64,000 nt of DNA from positions 556,712-620,711 of the forward strand of contig NZ_RJVB01000003.1 in the NCBI RefSeq assembly GCF_003751505.1, written 5' to 3'. Source of the stretch: Erwinia sp. JUb26. Lineage in GTDB: Bacteria > Pseudomonadota > Gammaproteobacteria > Enterobacterales > Enterobacteriaceae. Shown here one piece after another: positions 27,701 through 35,714 of the stretch. The translations under genes and the position numbers were made by a program. The first letter of the stretch is position 1. Each line of letters starts with the position of its first letter. The notes beneath the pieces were generated by a model that worked only from the letters and a program-made list of their open reading frames with translations, had not been told where the DNA came from and ran no database searches.

Positions 27701-30297
27701 CCGTCCACGGCAAACAGCAGCCGGGATCGGAACAGTACTGGCTGGAGCGGCTGGAAAGCCTGCCGGACGCCCCGGCGCTGCCGCTGGCCTGCGATCCGCG
27801 CACCCTCGGCACGCCGCGCTTCCGCCGCCGCAAAGGCTGGCTCTCCGCCGAACGCTGGCAGCGGCTGACCGCCAAAGCGCGCAGTCATCAGATCACCCCG
27901 TCCTGCCTGCTGCTGACCTGCTATGCGCAGGTGCTGGCGCGCTGGTCGGCGTCGCCGTCGCTGAGCATTAACGTCACGCTGTTCGATCGTCAGCCGGTCC
28001 ATCCTGCGATCAATCACGTGATGGGCGATTTCACCTCGCTGCTGCTGCTGGCCTGCCACCACGAACCGGGTGAAAGCTGGCAGCATCGCGCCCGCCAGCT
28101 CCAGCAGCAGCTGGGCGACGATCTGGCGCATATGGATGTCTCTGCGGTGTGGGTGATGCGCGAGCTGAGCCGCCTGCGCGGTAGCGCGCAAACCATGATG
28201 CCGGTGGTGTTTACCAGCGCGCTGGGTGCGCAGAACGCCGACTATCCGCAGGCCGATTTCCCGCCTTCAATCTGGGGCGTATCGCAGACCCCGCAGGTAT
28301 GGATTGACCACCAGGTCTTTGAACGCGACGGCGAGCTGCACTTCAACTGGGACGTGGTGGAGGGACTGTTCCCGGCAGGCACCATCGACGAGATGTTTGC
28401 CGCCTATGGCGATCTGCTGCGCGAGCTGAGTGAACGGGAAAACTGGGACGCCGTTATTCAGCCCGCCCTGCCGGTGCATCAGCAGGCGGCGCGGCACGAG
28501 GTTAACGGCGTCACGCTGCCGGAAGACTGCCGTTCGCTGCACGGTCGTGTGGCGGATGCCATGCACCGCTATGCCGATCGCACCGCGCTGATCGACGGCG
28601 AACGGCAGCTGAGCTTCCGTCAGCTGGAGCTGAAGGTGCAGCGGCTGGCGCTGGCGCTGCTGGAGCAGGGCGCGCAGGCCGGGGAGCACATTGGCGTGGC
28701 GCTGCCGCGCGGCAGCGAACAGGTCATTGCGGTGCTGGCGGTGCAGTGGATCGGTGCGGTGTATGTGCCGCTGGCCGTTTCCTGGCCGCTGCACCGCCGC
28801 CAGCAGATCGTCACGCAGGCGGCGATCCGGCGGGTGATCGGCCGTGAAGATCTTGAATGGCCCGCTGAGGTTGCGCGCATCGTCGTCGACGCCCGACCGC
28901 TGGGTTCACGGCTGCCCGCCGCCGCAGAGGTGTCAACGGATGCGCTGGCCTACATCATCTTTACCTCCGGCAGTACCGGAACCCCGAAAGGCGTCGCCGT
29001 TACCCACGCGGCGGCGGTGAACACCCTGGTGGCGATCAATCAGCTTTATTGCGTAACGGAGCGGGATCGCGGGCTGGCGCTGTCGGCGCTGCATTTCGAT
29101 CTGTCGGTGTGGGACATCTTCGGCCTGCTCTCCGCGGGCGGCAGCCTGGTCATGGTATCGGAGCAGGATGAAAAAGATGCCTGGCGCTGGCTGGCGCTGG
29201 GGCAGGAACACCGCATTACGCTGTGGAACAGCGTCCCGGCGCTGCTGGAAATGGCGCTGCCGCTGAGTGACATGCAGGACGCACCCACCGGGCTGGCGGA
29301 TCTGCGGCTGGTGATGCTCTCCGGCGACTGGGTGTCGCCAACGCTGGCGCAGGGGCTACAGGCCGTAGCCCCGCAGGCGCAGGCCATCGCGCTGGGCGGC
29401 GCAACCGAGGCGTCGGTCTGGTCGAATCACTGGCCGATGGTGCACAGCGTCGACGGCTGTCACTCCGTTCCCTACGGCGTGCCGCTGCCGAATCAGGCAT
29501 TCCGCGTGGTTAACGAGCTGGGCGACGACTGCCCGGACTGGGTGCCGGGCGAATTGTGGATCGGCGGGCGCGGCGTGGCGGCGGGCTACTTTGGTGATGA
29601 ACAACGCACCGCCAGTCAGTTTGTCACCCTCAACGGCCAGCGCTGGTATCGCACCGGAGACATCGGTCGTTACCTGCCCGGCGCGGTACTGGAGTTCCTT
29701 GGCCGCCGCGATAACCAGGTCAAAGTTTCCGGCTACCGTCTGGAGCTGGACGAGATCCGCCTGGCCATCGACAGCGCACCGGGCATCGACGACGCGCAGG
29801 TGTGGGTGGCCGAACAGGGCGGGCGTCCGGTGCTGGCAGCGGTGGTGCAGTCCGCACAGCAGCCCGACTGGCGCGCGCTGGCGCAGCATCTTGCCGGCCT
29901 GCTGCCTGCCTACGCCATTCCGTCCCTGTGGGGCTACTGCGACAGCTGGCCGCTGACCGACAACGGCAAGCGCGACCGCCGTGCCATTGAAGCGCTGGCC
30001 CAGGGCATGGCGCGCCAGGCGGCGGATCGCCCGCTCAGCGACGCCGAACGGCAGCTGGTTGCGCTGCTGGCTCCGCTGCTGGAGCGCGACGACATCGATA
30101 TTTACGACAACTTTTTCGCCATCGGCGGCGACTCTTTTATCGCCACGCGGCTGGCCGCCGCTCTGCGCCGCGAACACGGTGTAGAGCTGCCGCTGTGGCA
30201 AATCTTCCAGTTACAAACGTTGGATCGCATTGCGGAGGCCGTGGCTTCCGCCTGCGAGCAGGCGTCGGATACCCATTTTGAGGAAGGAACGTTATGA
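18793..30297 (+). CDS. Hybrid FAAL/PKS/NRPS assembly-line protein 1: FAAL-ACP-KS-ACP-Cy-A(Cys, MT-like)-PCP-Cy-A-PCP
   Basis: The protein has 3834 residues from the ATG preceded by AAGGGAG (18781-18787); an upstream frame start at 18688 lies in the hairpin region and is rejected. Domains: fatty acyl-AMP ligase 1-590 (YSSGSTGKPKA, WLPFYHDMG); ACP with Ser641; KS 697-1110 with Cys856, His991, His1028; a KS-flanking region ending LPLYPFDRQRHW near 1230, with no AT or KR; ACP with Ser1307; Cy1 from 1367 with DMVIAD (1496-1501) and SQTPQVWID; A1 from 1866 with code residues DLYNLSLIW (cysteine); an embedded methyltransferase-like domain about 2300-2650 with degenerate SAM motif AELNGRSG; PCP Ser2743; Cy2 from 2799 with DNLVLD; A2 from 3250 with code DLWNMSLVW; PCP Ser3781. 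It probably loads an acyl chain and adds two thiazoline units. The stop overlaps the next start. Confidence 0.9.
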   Translation: MNRSSIASGWVREKLLQHAQHKPDSIALRYRDKQDTDEWSYRRLVNTAFAMAQEMGDSLNVNQRAILLMPGDAQFIASLSACILSGVAAIPVHLTNAFRIHRSAGVIGHIFEESAPEYIFTYRAMVEEIQSKGWHHQRKLIVVDELPGSLASGELPDVGALERIYHPGGPVYLQYSSGSTGKPKAVLNYDDNIRAQQQLLLDLHYRCRPEVITANWLPFYHDMGMLSGLMMPLLSGGCCNFMPPAQMVADPHQWLKLIEEYGANAVAAPDFVWALCNEMVSDEQVARLDLRSLKVAANAAEPIRADTMARFTDRFAPSGFEPQAFTPAYGMAESTLAITYKPANTDYVIQRFNGAALAAGRAQPDVHGRPLVSSGRVDPQWQLRIVDAESHQALPEGHIGEVWASGASKAHGYWNKPQLSAETFEATVTDEPEGHRYLRTGDLAFLWQGELYICGRLKDIIIVAGENHMPNDLEQAIEKQCEEIKTGGVCACQDTDSGEILLMLEARRHQSEAVYTALSRAASAVVAEHFGLTIGRVIVLSQGKLKKTSSGKIQRRQMMKEWQGNELSPLFIWQNDPAAISALAYRAENPEGGIAEKDRDLAAGRALNDDILPWLHDTLCRLLSVSELDPTQGLLDAGLSSLQALRLCQQINEKYRCRLLVTDLFAHPTLLQLSGWIASHTAVQHADEQPVPPVNGNEVAIVAISCRLPGQQDDAWQAYAEWLSAGESAVRQEANDLRRFALPVGALTDIDGFDAAFFAISPKEAQLLDPQQRMLLELSWHLFEQAGWRPESLKTSSLGFWIGQSGSEFGMQLMQQNDPDYAKSWLATGISASASSGRLAKFYGTRGPALTLDTGCSSSLVALDCAVRSLRAGQCNAAVVGGVNLLLSAQVEQALTHAGMLSPNGRCATFSDKADGYARGEGAVMMLLKSHAQALRDGDPVLAVIENTVVAQDGESSSLTAPNPQAQGAMMRQLLEGADCTPEAVSLLETHGTGTPLGDPVELSAVAAVYGERQQPLPLGASKTQLGHLEAASGLYSVLRAVAQIQRQQHFGHPHFHQVNPQLAESWPRYRYPQQTQSARVERVAVNAFSFTGTMSAALIKRALTAGLPVSARPVSGELPVSGHSETALRQTASALADCLVKHPENAAALLNAWCAGREHRFPLRALIRYRSLDELISQLKQPEIVTTERLSRYRQAGNAEQWLSGGRFDWRQGSDPAHPAALALLPLYPFDRQRHWPPGLRFTPSEMDNSAEPGSTTCETSAKIEGQSSPGQPGSEYVRGWVADTLSLSATDLNADDDLLTLGLDSLQMLDLVDEGKKLGVALTLAQLFEKTTLNAWQQCWQQAERQAESAPQAEKAQVQWDGGAFTLTPVQLAYWRGRQDDRQLGGVACQIYLELDCPPLADGLLNAALNQLHQRHHLLRMRINADEQGVIEAYRPVTVESFDWQALNDEEAENQRRALREKLSHRVADLSRESGFHLAASHRSEGSRLHINIDMVIADGMSVQILLAELSRAINQPQAAWPALEYSFPQYLLEQQQNDLSASRDYWQQRLVQGLPQAPQLPQHNHVGQGAPRFSHRDWQLDAERWSRLKALARGQGVTPSMLLAGCYAATLRGWSASPDFSLNLTVFNRRGDHPQLPELVADFTTLLLLACESQPGDTLLAGIRRLNQRFMADFDRADYSAVEVMRDGAQLHGRQMDMPVVFTSNLGRDLIGSNTLGELHYWISQTPQVWIDCQVMEHQGALLLCWDSVDSLFPPQMVEQMFSFMCRLIDGIASDERLLHAPVAHHVDSAVLVQRCLPQSSANLAALQKSSVLPHSSQSVSQVGSVLSSQLQPTGQQDASANPQPNSSAHHTVPPFSPRLLPAPFWHSVQQQPHQRALVDADGELSYRQLGNQARELAWRLREDGVQPGDRVAILLPKGRQQIVALLACHAVGGIYVPLDVAQPPTRLQQIIQQAQVRRVVGAGVSTVQGDGIWLDITQSGDALLPLSEITCGNPADAAYIIFTSGSTGVPKGVMVSHQAAANTVDEINRRYVGEGAMRIFALSALNFDLSVYDIFGAFSCGGTLVIPAEGEEKDAPRWLNHLHQQEVTHWNSVPALFDMLLTAAEHDPRGLPPSLSRVLLSGDWVGLDLLPRLRALGSQAGFTALGGATEAAIWSNALDVEQIDPQWQAIPYGYPLAHQSYRVVDRQGRDCPDWVAGELWIGGVGLAMAYYGDEAKTAASFVMQGGERFYRTGDRGRFVPGGCLEFLGRQDRQIKLNGYRIELGDIEAQAERFSRVGRAVAVYLDKPQKHLRLFVEGEAQREPQVQAHPVQSLPDSVPVEQTAQQEALAVRHLLCQLLTAKLGLAMSEWQQPDALLAKAQIAPRYQPLVRHWLSWLVGQGCLISGEQGVKVGQWPGEFAVPLHPYLAAIVQSLQQRLAWIAGVVRGEQNALALLDDPVLSPETLVAGSPETQAAVDAVVAQIAALAEQLQRPVRVAELNGRSGLFASALLAALPESAIEYCLVESASSLRQQAEFRLSGYPHRSLLLAAADPCRFSADVVLSNNALHRFDQIATGVQALRGLCAADSRALILETLTLSPLAQLTVLLLPQEAAYADRRRGSLSPLLSADGWHEVLAEQGMTVASACAVGAGALLLQSLAGRSRAIPDATALRSWLQQQLPAYMLPQHIHLLESMPLSANGKVDRRELAVRAAADAQATGGTVSAALHGEREHQVAAVWQQVLGVMPDAASNFFQMGGDSLHATRIVAQLGDVGLGGATLGQLFAAPVLRDFVRQIPEQQASTQSAALVHDAEQRYQPFAATDVQQAYLTGRQSGFDLGGVATHYYSEYEGDAFDAARLERALSQLVARHDALRLIFDEQGMQRVLPEQPGAALTVLRCPAAEWSSFTEHQRESLSHRVLAPGEWPLFHATLIESDDGQNRFCLGLDNLVLDGLSMQMFIAELAALYADPQAALPPVDIGFRDYVTTVHGKQQPGSEQYWLERLESLPDAPALPLACDPRTLGTPRFRRRKGWLSAERWQRLTAKARSHQITPSCLLLTCYAQVLARWSASPSLSINVTLFDRQPVHPAINHVMGDFTSLLLLACHHEPGESWQHRARQLQQQLGDDLAHMDVSAVWVMRELSRLRGSAQTMMPVVFTSALGAQNADYPQADFPPSIWGVSQTPQVWIDHQVFERDGELHFNWDVVEGLFPAGTIDEMFAAYGDLLRELSERENWDAVIQPALPVHQQAARHEVNGVTLPEDCRSLHGRVADAMHRYADRTALIDGERQLSFRQLELKVQRLALALLEQGAQAGEHIGVALPRGSEQVIAVLAVQWIGAVYVPLAVSWPLHRRQQIVTQAAIRRVIGREDLEWPAEVARIVVDARPLGSRLPAAAEVSTDALAYIIFTSGSTGTPKGVAVTHAAAVNTLVAINQLYCVTERDRGLALSALHFDLSVWDIFGLLSAGGSLVMVSEQDEKDAWRWLALGQEHRITLWNSVPALLEMALPLSDMQDAPTGLADLRLVMLSGDWVSPTLAQGLQAVAPQAQAIALGGATEASVWSNHWPMVHSVDGCHSVPYGVPLPNQAFRVVNELGDDCPDWVPGELWIGGRGVAAGYFGDEQRTASQFVTLNGQRWYRTGDIGRYLPGAVLEFLGRRDNQVKVSGYRLELDEIRLAIDSAPGIDDAQVWVAEQGGRPVLAAVVQSAQQPDWRALAQHLAGLLPAYAIPSLWGYCDSWPLTDNGKRDRRAIEALAQGMARQAADRPLSDAERQLVALLAPLLERDDIDIYDNFFAIGGDSFIATRLAAALRREHGVELPLWQIFQLQTLDRIAEAVASACEQASDTHFEEGTL

Positions 30298-33200
30298 CCA
30301 GCCATTCACCATCGGCGCAGCAGGCGCTTTCCCTGCTGCTTTCCCTTGAAAAACAGCAGGCGCAGTTCTGGTTAGACGCGGGCGCGCTGAAGTTTCGCGC
30401 CCCGCAGGGGGTGATTGGCCCTCAGCAGATTGAGCAGCTTAAGGCACTCAAACCGGAGATTATCGCGCTGCTGGAACAGTGGAGCCGTGAGGACGCCTTT
30501 GTCGCCGAGCCGCAGGACCAGCACCTGCCGTTTGCGCTCAGCGACGTGCAGTCCGCCTACTATATTGGCCGCCAGCAGGCGTTTAATTTCGGCGGTATTG
30601 GCTGCCACGGTTATTTTGAAATTGCGTCCTCACACTGGGATGCTCCACGGCTGGAGGCCGCATGGAACCGGCTGGTAGCCCGCCATGCGATGCTGCGCGC
30701 CGTCGTCAACCCGCAGGGCGAGCAGCAGATCCTGCCGTCGGTGCCGCACTTTGCCATCGCCTGCCGCAACGCGTCGCCGCAGGCGCTTCGCGAGGAGATG
30801 TCCCACCGGGTTTACGCCACCGACAGCTGGCCGCTGTTCGATTTGCAGTTCAGCCACACCGACGCCGGTGACTGCCTGCACTTCAGTATCGATCTGCTGA
30901 TTGCCGACGCGCTGAGTATTCAGATCCTGCTGGCCGAGCTGTGGCGCGAGTATCGCGGCGAATCCGCCGGGGATGCACCTACCGTCAGCTTCCGCGATGT
31001 GATCCAGTACCAGCAGCGCCAGCAGCGTCACCGCCGCTATGCCGAAGCGCGTGATTTCTGGCTGGATCGGCTGGAAAGTCTGCCGGAATGCCCGCAGCTG
31101 CCGCTGCTGCCGGAGGCCGCCAACGAGGGATCGCCGTCGTTCTTCCGCCTCAGCCAGCAGTGGAATGCCGCCCAGTGGCAGCGCCTGCGTTCGCGCTGCC
31201 AGCAGCAGGGCGTGTCGCCCTCCGCACTGCTACTGACGATCTATGCCGAAACCATGGCGCGCTGGTCCGCCAACCGTCATTTTTGCCTGAATCTGACGGT
31301 GATGGATCGTCCGGACGTGCATCCTGACGTGGCCTCGCTGATCGGTGACTTTACCTCGGTCAGCCTGCTGGAGGCGGATCTGCGTCACACCTGCACCCTC
31401 GGCGAGCGGGTCAACCAGCTGCAAACCCGGCTGTGGCAGGACCTGGAGCATAACGCCTTTTCCGGCGTGTCGACCATCCGTGAACTGGCACGCCAGCGCG
31501 GTAGCCAGCGTGCCCGTATGCCGGTGGTGTTTACCAGTGCGCTGGTCAGCGATGAGCACGCGCCGGATACCGCCAGCGCGCTGCCGGGCGATGCGCACTT
31601 TACCTGGGGCATCAGCCAGACCCCACAGGTGTGGATCGACTGCCAGGTGATGCTGTTCCAGGGCGGGCTGCTGATTAACTGGGATGTGATCGACGGTGTG
31701 TTCCCCGAAGGCACCGTGACGGCGATGTTTGACGCCTTTAGCAGCCAGATCGCTCGGGTGCTGGAGGAAGATCGCTGCTGGCAGCAGCCGGTCCAGCTGC
31801 CGCTGCCCGAGGCGCAGCAGCAGACGCGCGTTCGTGCCAACGCCACCACCCGCGATATCCCCAGCGGATTACTGCACGACGATCTGCTGCAGCAGACGGC
31901 ACAGCGGCCGCAGGCGGTGGCGCTGATTGATGACGACGGTGAAGTGAGCTACGGCGAACTGCTGCAACAGGCGCAGACCCTGGCCGACAGCCTGGACGGC
32001 GCGGGCCGCTATGCGCTGGTGCTGAACGTGCGTCGCCAGCAGATTATCGCCGCGCTGGCGGTCCTGCTGGCGGGCGGTACCTATATTCCTGTCGACGCCG
32101 GGCAGCCGGAACTGCGCATCGCCCAGATCGTTGCCGACGCCGGGGTGAAGGCGGTGTTGGTGGCCGGGCACATTGAGCAGCAGGCGTGGCAGCAGCAGGG
32201 CGTGGCGGCGGTGGACGTGCTGCACCCCGTGGCCCTCGCGCCGCAGAGCGTGGCGGCGCAGGCCGATCCGCAGGATGCCGCCTACATTATCTACACCTCC
32301 GGCAGTACCGGGCAGCCGAAAGGCGTGGTCATCAGCCACGACGCGGCGCGCAATACCCTGCGCGATCTGCAACAGCGGCTGACATTAACCGCCGACGACC
32401 GCCTGCTGGCGCTTTCCCGCATCAGTTTTGACCTGTCGGTGTTCGATATCTTTGGCGTGCTCGGTGCCGGTGGCGCGCTGGTGCTGCCCGCCGAGGCCGA
32501 CCAGCGCAACCCGGCGCAGTGGGCGCGGCTGATCCGTCAGCATCGGGTAACGCTGTGGAACACCGTTCCTGCGCTGATGAATATGCTGACCGGCTACCTG
32601 GCGACCGAAAATGCCACGCTGGACTCGCTGCGTTCGGTGATGATGTCCGGCGACTGGATACCGGTGGGGCTGCCCGCAGCGATTGCCCGCAGTGTACCGC
32701 AGGCCCGTCAGCTGAGCCTGGGTGGCGCAACCGAGGCGGCCATCTGGTCCAACAGCTGGCCGATCGATCCGAAATATCACTATCAGCAAAGCATCCCCTA
32801 CGGGCTGCCGCTGGCCAATCAGCGGTTCCGCGTGGTCAACGCGGTGGGCGAAGACTGCCCTGATTGGGTGGCGGGCGAACTGTGGATCGGCGGGCGCGGT
32901 GTGGCCCTGTCTTACTGGGGCGACGCGGAGAAAACCGCCGACCGCTTTATCACCGATGAGCGCGGCGTGCGCTGGTATCGCACCGGCGACCGCGGCTGCT
33001 ACAGCGCCGACGGCGTGCTGATCTTCCTCGGCCGACTGGACCAGCAGGTTAAAATTCGCGGGCACCGCGTGGAGCCGGGCGAGATCGAAGCGGCGCTGTC
33101 GCGGCTGCCGCAGGTGGCGCAGGCGGCGGTCGTGGTGCGCGGCGGCCCGATCCAGAAAGAGCTGCATGCGTACGTTGAACCGGCGATCCTGACGGCGGCC

Positions 33201-35714
33201 GGTGCCCAGAAAAACACGCAGTGGCAGGCGGTGCTGCCGTCGCTCCGGCAGGCGGCGGATCGCGTGACCGCCTCGCTGGATCGCGGGCAGATTGCCGAAC
33301 TGACCGACGCGCTGGACCGCGTGGCGCTGATGCATATGGTGAAAGCGCTGTGCGAGAGCCGGGCGCTGAACGTCGGACAGCCGGTGACGCTGGATGAGAT
33401 GATGCAAAGCGGCGGCGTGGCGGAAGAAAACCGCCAGCTGGTGCGCCGCTGGCTGCGCGCGCTGGTGCAGCACGGCATGCTGGTGCAGGACGGCGACCGC
33501 TATCAGCTGCAACACTCGGTTGACGGGGCCGAGATTGCCCGCCTGTGGCAGCGCGGCGAGCAGCTGATTACCGGGCTGGACGACAACGGCGGCCTGCTGA
33601 CCTACCTGGAACGCAGCAGCCGCTGCCTGCCCGAGCTGCTGCGCGGCGAAGAAGATCCCCTGAATCTGCTGTTCCCGGACGGCAAGCTCGATGTGGCGAC
33701 CCACGCCTATCAGAACAACCTGATTAGCCGACTGATGAACCATCTGCTGCTGCATGCGGCGGAAGAAAAGGTGCGTACGATGGCCGAACGCCGTCGGGTA
33801 CGGGTGCTGGAAATCGGCGCGGGCGTTGGCGGCACCAGCAACGTGCTGATCCCGCTGCTGGCCGGCTATGACGTCGAGTACACCTTTACCGACGTCTCGC
33901 CGTTCTTCCTCAACGAGGCGCGCCAGCGCTATCAGCAGCACGATTTTGTGCGCTACCAACTGTACGACTTTAACCGCCCGCCGCTGGAGCAGGGGCTGGA
34001 CTGCGGTCAGTTCGATATGATCGTCTCTAACAACGTGCTGCATAACGCGGTGGTGGCCCGCGACGGGCTGGCCAATCTGCGCCAGCTGCTGGCGCCCGGC
34101 GGCTGGCTGCTGATTATCGAAGCCACCCGCGACAACTACCAGCTGATGACCTCGATGGAGTTCAAGCACGGCCTGACCGGCTTCGCCGACGAGCGTCTGG
34201 AAATTGACTCGCCGTTTATGCCGCAGGATCGCTGGCTGGCGGCGCTGGATGACGTCGGGGCGGAATCCCTGTGGGCGTGGCCGCCGGAGCAGGATGCGGT
34301 ATCGCGCCTCGGCCAGAGCTTTATGCTGGCGCAGTTCAACTCCCGCCGCCAGCGCTGCGAGCCGCAGGCGCTGCTGACCGCGCTGAAAGCGCAGCTGCCC
34401 GCCGCGATGATCCCGGCGCGGCTGGCGGTGCTGGAATCGCTGCCGGTGACGGTGAACGGCAAGATCGATCGCCGCCAGCTTCCGGAACTGCCTGCCGCCG
34501 CCGAAAGCGCGGCGCAGACGGCCAGCGATGCCGGCAGCGACGCGCTGGAAAACACGCTGCTGACCCTGTGCCGCGAGCTGCTGAATAACGCCGCCATCGG
34601 GCCGCAGGATGATTTCTTTGCCAGCGGCGGCGATTCGCTGCTGATCACCCAGTGGGTCAGCCGCATCCGCGAAGCGCTCGGCGCCGACCGCGTGCCGTGG
34701 GAAGGCAGCCTGCGCCAGGTGTTGCAGCAGCCGACGGTGCGCGCGCTGGCGGATTACCTGCGCGAGCAGGGCGCGGCGGACGAAGAGAACAGCGACGGCT
34801 ACGCCAAAGTGGCCTGCCTCAAGCCGGGCGACGGCGAAGCGGTGTTTATCCTGCACGAAGGTAGCGGCACTGTGCTGCCGTGCCTGTCGCTGGTGGAGGC
34901 GCTGAGCGGGCCGGTTTACGCCATTAGCGTCGCCAATACCGATGCCTTCCTCGATCTGCCCGCCGAGGGGCTGATCGCGCGGCTGGCCAGCGATTACCTG
35001 GCGGAGATCCGCGCGATAGCGCCGGACGCTCACCTGTTCGGCTACTGCAAAGGCGGCCTGCTGGCCTATGAGATCGCCCGCCAGGCGATGGAAAACCAGA
35101 CTCCGCTGGCGTCGGTGACGGTGGCAAGCAGCTACCGCATTCCCTACGTCATCGACGATCCGCTGATGATCGATATGGCCATCGTCTGGGCGTTGGGCAT
35201 TGACGCGCCGTGGCCGTTGGACAGGATTGAGCTGGAAACGGTTTATCAGCAGATCCTGCACCGGAATCCGGCGTCCATCACCCCGGAATGCGTGGCGCGT
35301 GTTGCTCGCGAGCAGGGCAAAACCGCCTTCGCCAGCGCCTATGAAGAGGTACAGCAGCGATCGGCGGAGCAGCGTCTGAACGAGCTGACCGCCGCTATCG
35401 TCGGCGATTCAGGCGGCCAGCCCGCACTGGCGGAAGCCGAGTGGCAGCGCATGTGCGCGGTGTTCCGCCACAGTATTCGCGGTATCTGCTGCTACAAGCC
35501 GGGCTTCTTTGCCGGTGAGATGACCTTTGCCTGCCAGCAGGGGGATACCTATCTGCTTCCTGCGCTCCAGCGCGATATGAAATCGTTCTGGGAAGGAGTA
35601 TGCATCGACGAAGTGCGCTATGTCGATTTGCAGGGCGACCACTTCAGCTGCATGAGTGCGGAAAACGTTGCGCCGCTGGCGCAGCATCTGGAACAGCTGC
35701 GGAGAGCCGTATGA
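30294..35714 (+). CDS. NRPS protein 2: TubC dock-Cy-A(Cys)-MT-PCP-TE
   Basis: The protein has 1806 residues. It starts with a TubC-type docking domain (about 8-58: SLLLSLEKQQAQFWLDAGAL...IEQLKALKPEIIALL), which should receive the chain from protein 1. A cyclisation domain follows from about 78 with DLLIAD (200-205), GDFTSVSLL and SQTPQVWID. The A domain (from about 530) has code residues DLFNMSLIW, read as cysteine. An embedded methyltransferase has an intact SAM motif VLEIGAGVGGTS (1171 on) and SNNVLHN, as in the N-methyltransferase of PchF. The PCP has Ser1448. The thioesterase (about 1516-1800) has GYCKGG, i.e. Cys1585 instead of the usual Ser nucleophile, and a catalytic His in GDHFSC. 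It probably adds, methylates and releases the last ring. Confidence 0.9.
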   Translation: MTSHSPSAQQALSLLLSLEKQQAQFWLDAGALKFRAPQGVIGPQQIEQLKALKPEIIALLEQWSREDAFVAEPQDQHLPFALSDVQSAYYIGRQQAFNFGGIGCHGYFEIASSHWDAPRLEAAWNRLVARHAMLRAVVNPQGEQQILPSVPHFAIACRNASPQALREEMSHRVYATDSWPLFDLQFSHTDAGDCLHFSIDLLIADALSIQILLAELWREYRGESAGDAPTVSFRDVIQYQQRQQRHRRYAEARDFWLDRLESLPECPQLPLLPEAANEGSPSFFRLSQQWNAAQWQRLRSRCQQQGVSPSALLLTIYAETMARWSANRHFCLNLTVMDRPDVHPDVASLIGDFTSVSLLEADLRHTCTLGERVNQLQTRLWQDLEHNAFSGVSTIRELARQRGSQRARMPVVFTSALVSDEHAPDTASALPGDAHFTWGISQTPQVWIDCQVMLFQGGLLINWDVIDGVFPEGTVTAMFDAFSSQIARVLEEDRCWQQPVQLPLPEAQQQTRVRANATTRDIPSGLLHDDLLQQTAQRPQAVALIDDDGEVSYGELLQQAQTLADSLDGAGRYALVLNVRRQQIIAALAVLLAGGTYIPVDAGQPELRIAQIVADAGVKAVLVAGHIEQQAWQQQGVAAVDVLHPVALAPQSVAAQADPQDAAYIIYTSGSTGQPKGVVISHDAARNTLRDLQQRLTLTADDRLLALSRISFDLSVFDIFGVLGAGGALVLPAEADQRNPAQWARLIRQHRVTLWNTVPALMNMLTGYLATENATLDSLRSVMMSGDWIPVGLPAAIARSVPQARQLSLGGATEAAIWSNSWPIDPKYHYQQSIPYGLPLANQRFRVVNAVGEDCPDWVAGELWIGGRGVALSYWGDAEKTADRFITDERGVRWYRTGDRGCYSADGVLIFLGRLDQQVKIRGHRVEPGEIEAALSRLPQVAQAAVVVRGGPIQKELHAYVEPAILTAAGAQKNTQWQAVLPSLRQAADRVTASLDRGQIAELTDALDRVALMHMVKALCESRALNVGQPVTLDEMMQSGGVAEENRQLVRRWLRALVQHGMLVQDGDRYQLQHSVDGAEIARLWQRGEQLITGLDDNGGLLTYLERSSRCLPELLRGEEDPLNLLFPDGKLDVATHAYQNNLISRLMNHLLLHAAEEKVRTMAERRRVRVLEIGAGVGGTSNVLIPLLAGYDVEYTFTDVSPFFLNEARQRYQQHDFVRYQLYDFNRPPLEQGLDCGQFDMIVSNNVLHNAVVARDGLANLRQLLAPGGWLLIIEATRDNYQLMTSMEFKHGLTGFADERLEIDSPFMPQDRWLAALDDVGAESLWAWPPEQDAVSRLGQSFMLAQFNSRRQRCEPQALLTALKAQLPAAMIPARLAVLESLPVTVNGKIDRRQLPELPAAAESAAQTASDAGSDALENTLLTLCRELLNNAAIGPQDDFFASGGDSLLITQWVSRIREALGADRVPWEGSLRQVLQQPTVRALADYLREQGAADEENSDGYAKVACLKPGDGEAVFILHEGSGTVLPCLSLVEALSGPVYAISVANTDAFLDLPAEGLIARLASDYLAEIRAIAPDAHLFGYCKGGLLAYEIARQAMENQTPLASVTVASSYRIPYVIDDPLMIDMAIVWALGIDAPWPLDRIELETVYQQILHRNPASITPECVARVAREQGKTAFASAYEEVQQRSAEQRLNELTAAIVGDSGGQPALAEAEWQRMCAVFRHSIRGICCYKPGFFAGEMTFACQQGDTYLLPALQRDMKSFWEGVCIDEVRYVDLQGDHFSCMSAENVAPLAQHLEQLRRAV

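Noticed and set aside
26353..28191. A 612-codon open frame on the minus strand
   Set aside because: Antisense shadow of the PCP and second cyclisation domain of protein 1; Arg/Gln/His-rich composition without motifs.
32385..35261. A 958-codon open frame on the minus strand
   Set aside because: It is antisense to the second NRPS gene, whose domains are unambiguous; high third-position GC in such genes leaves long open antisense frames, and its protein has no recognisable domain.
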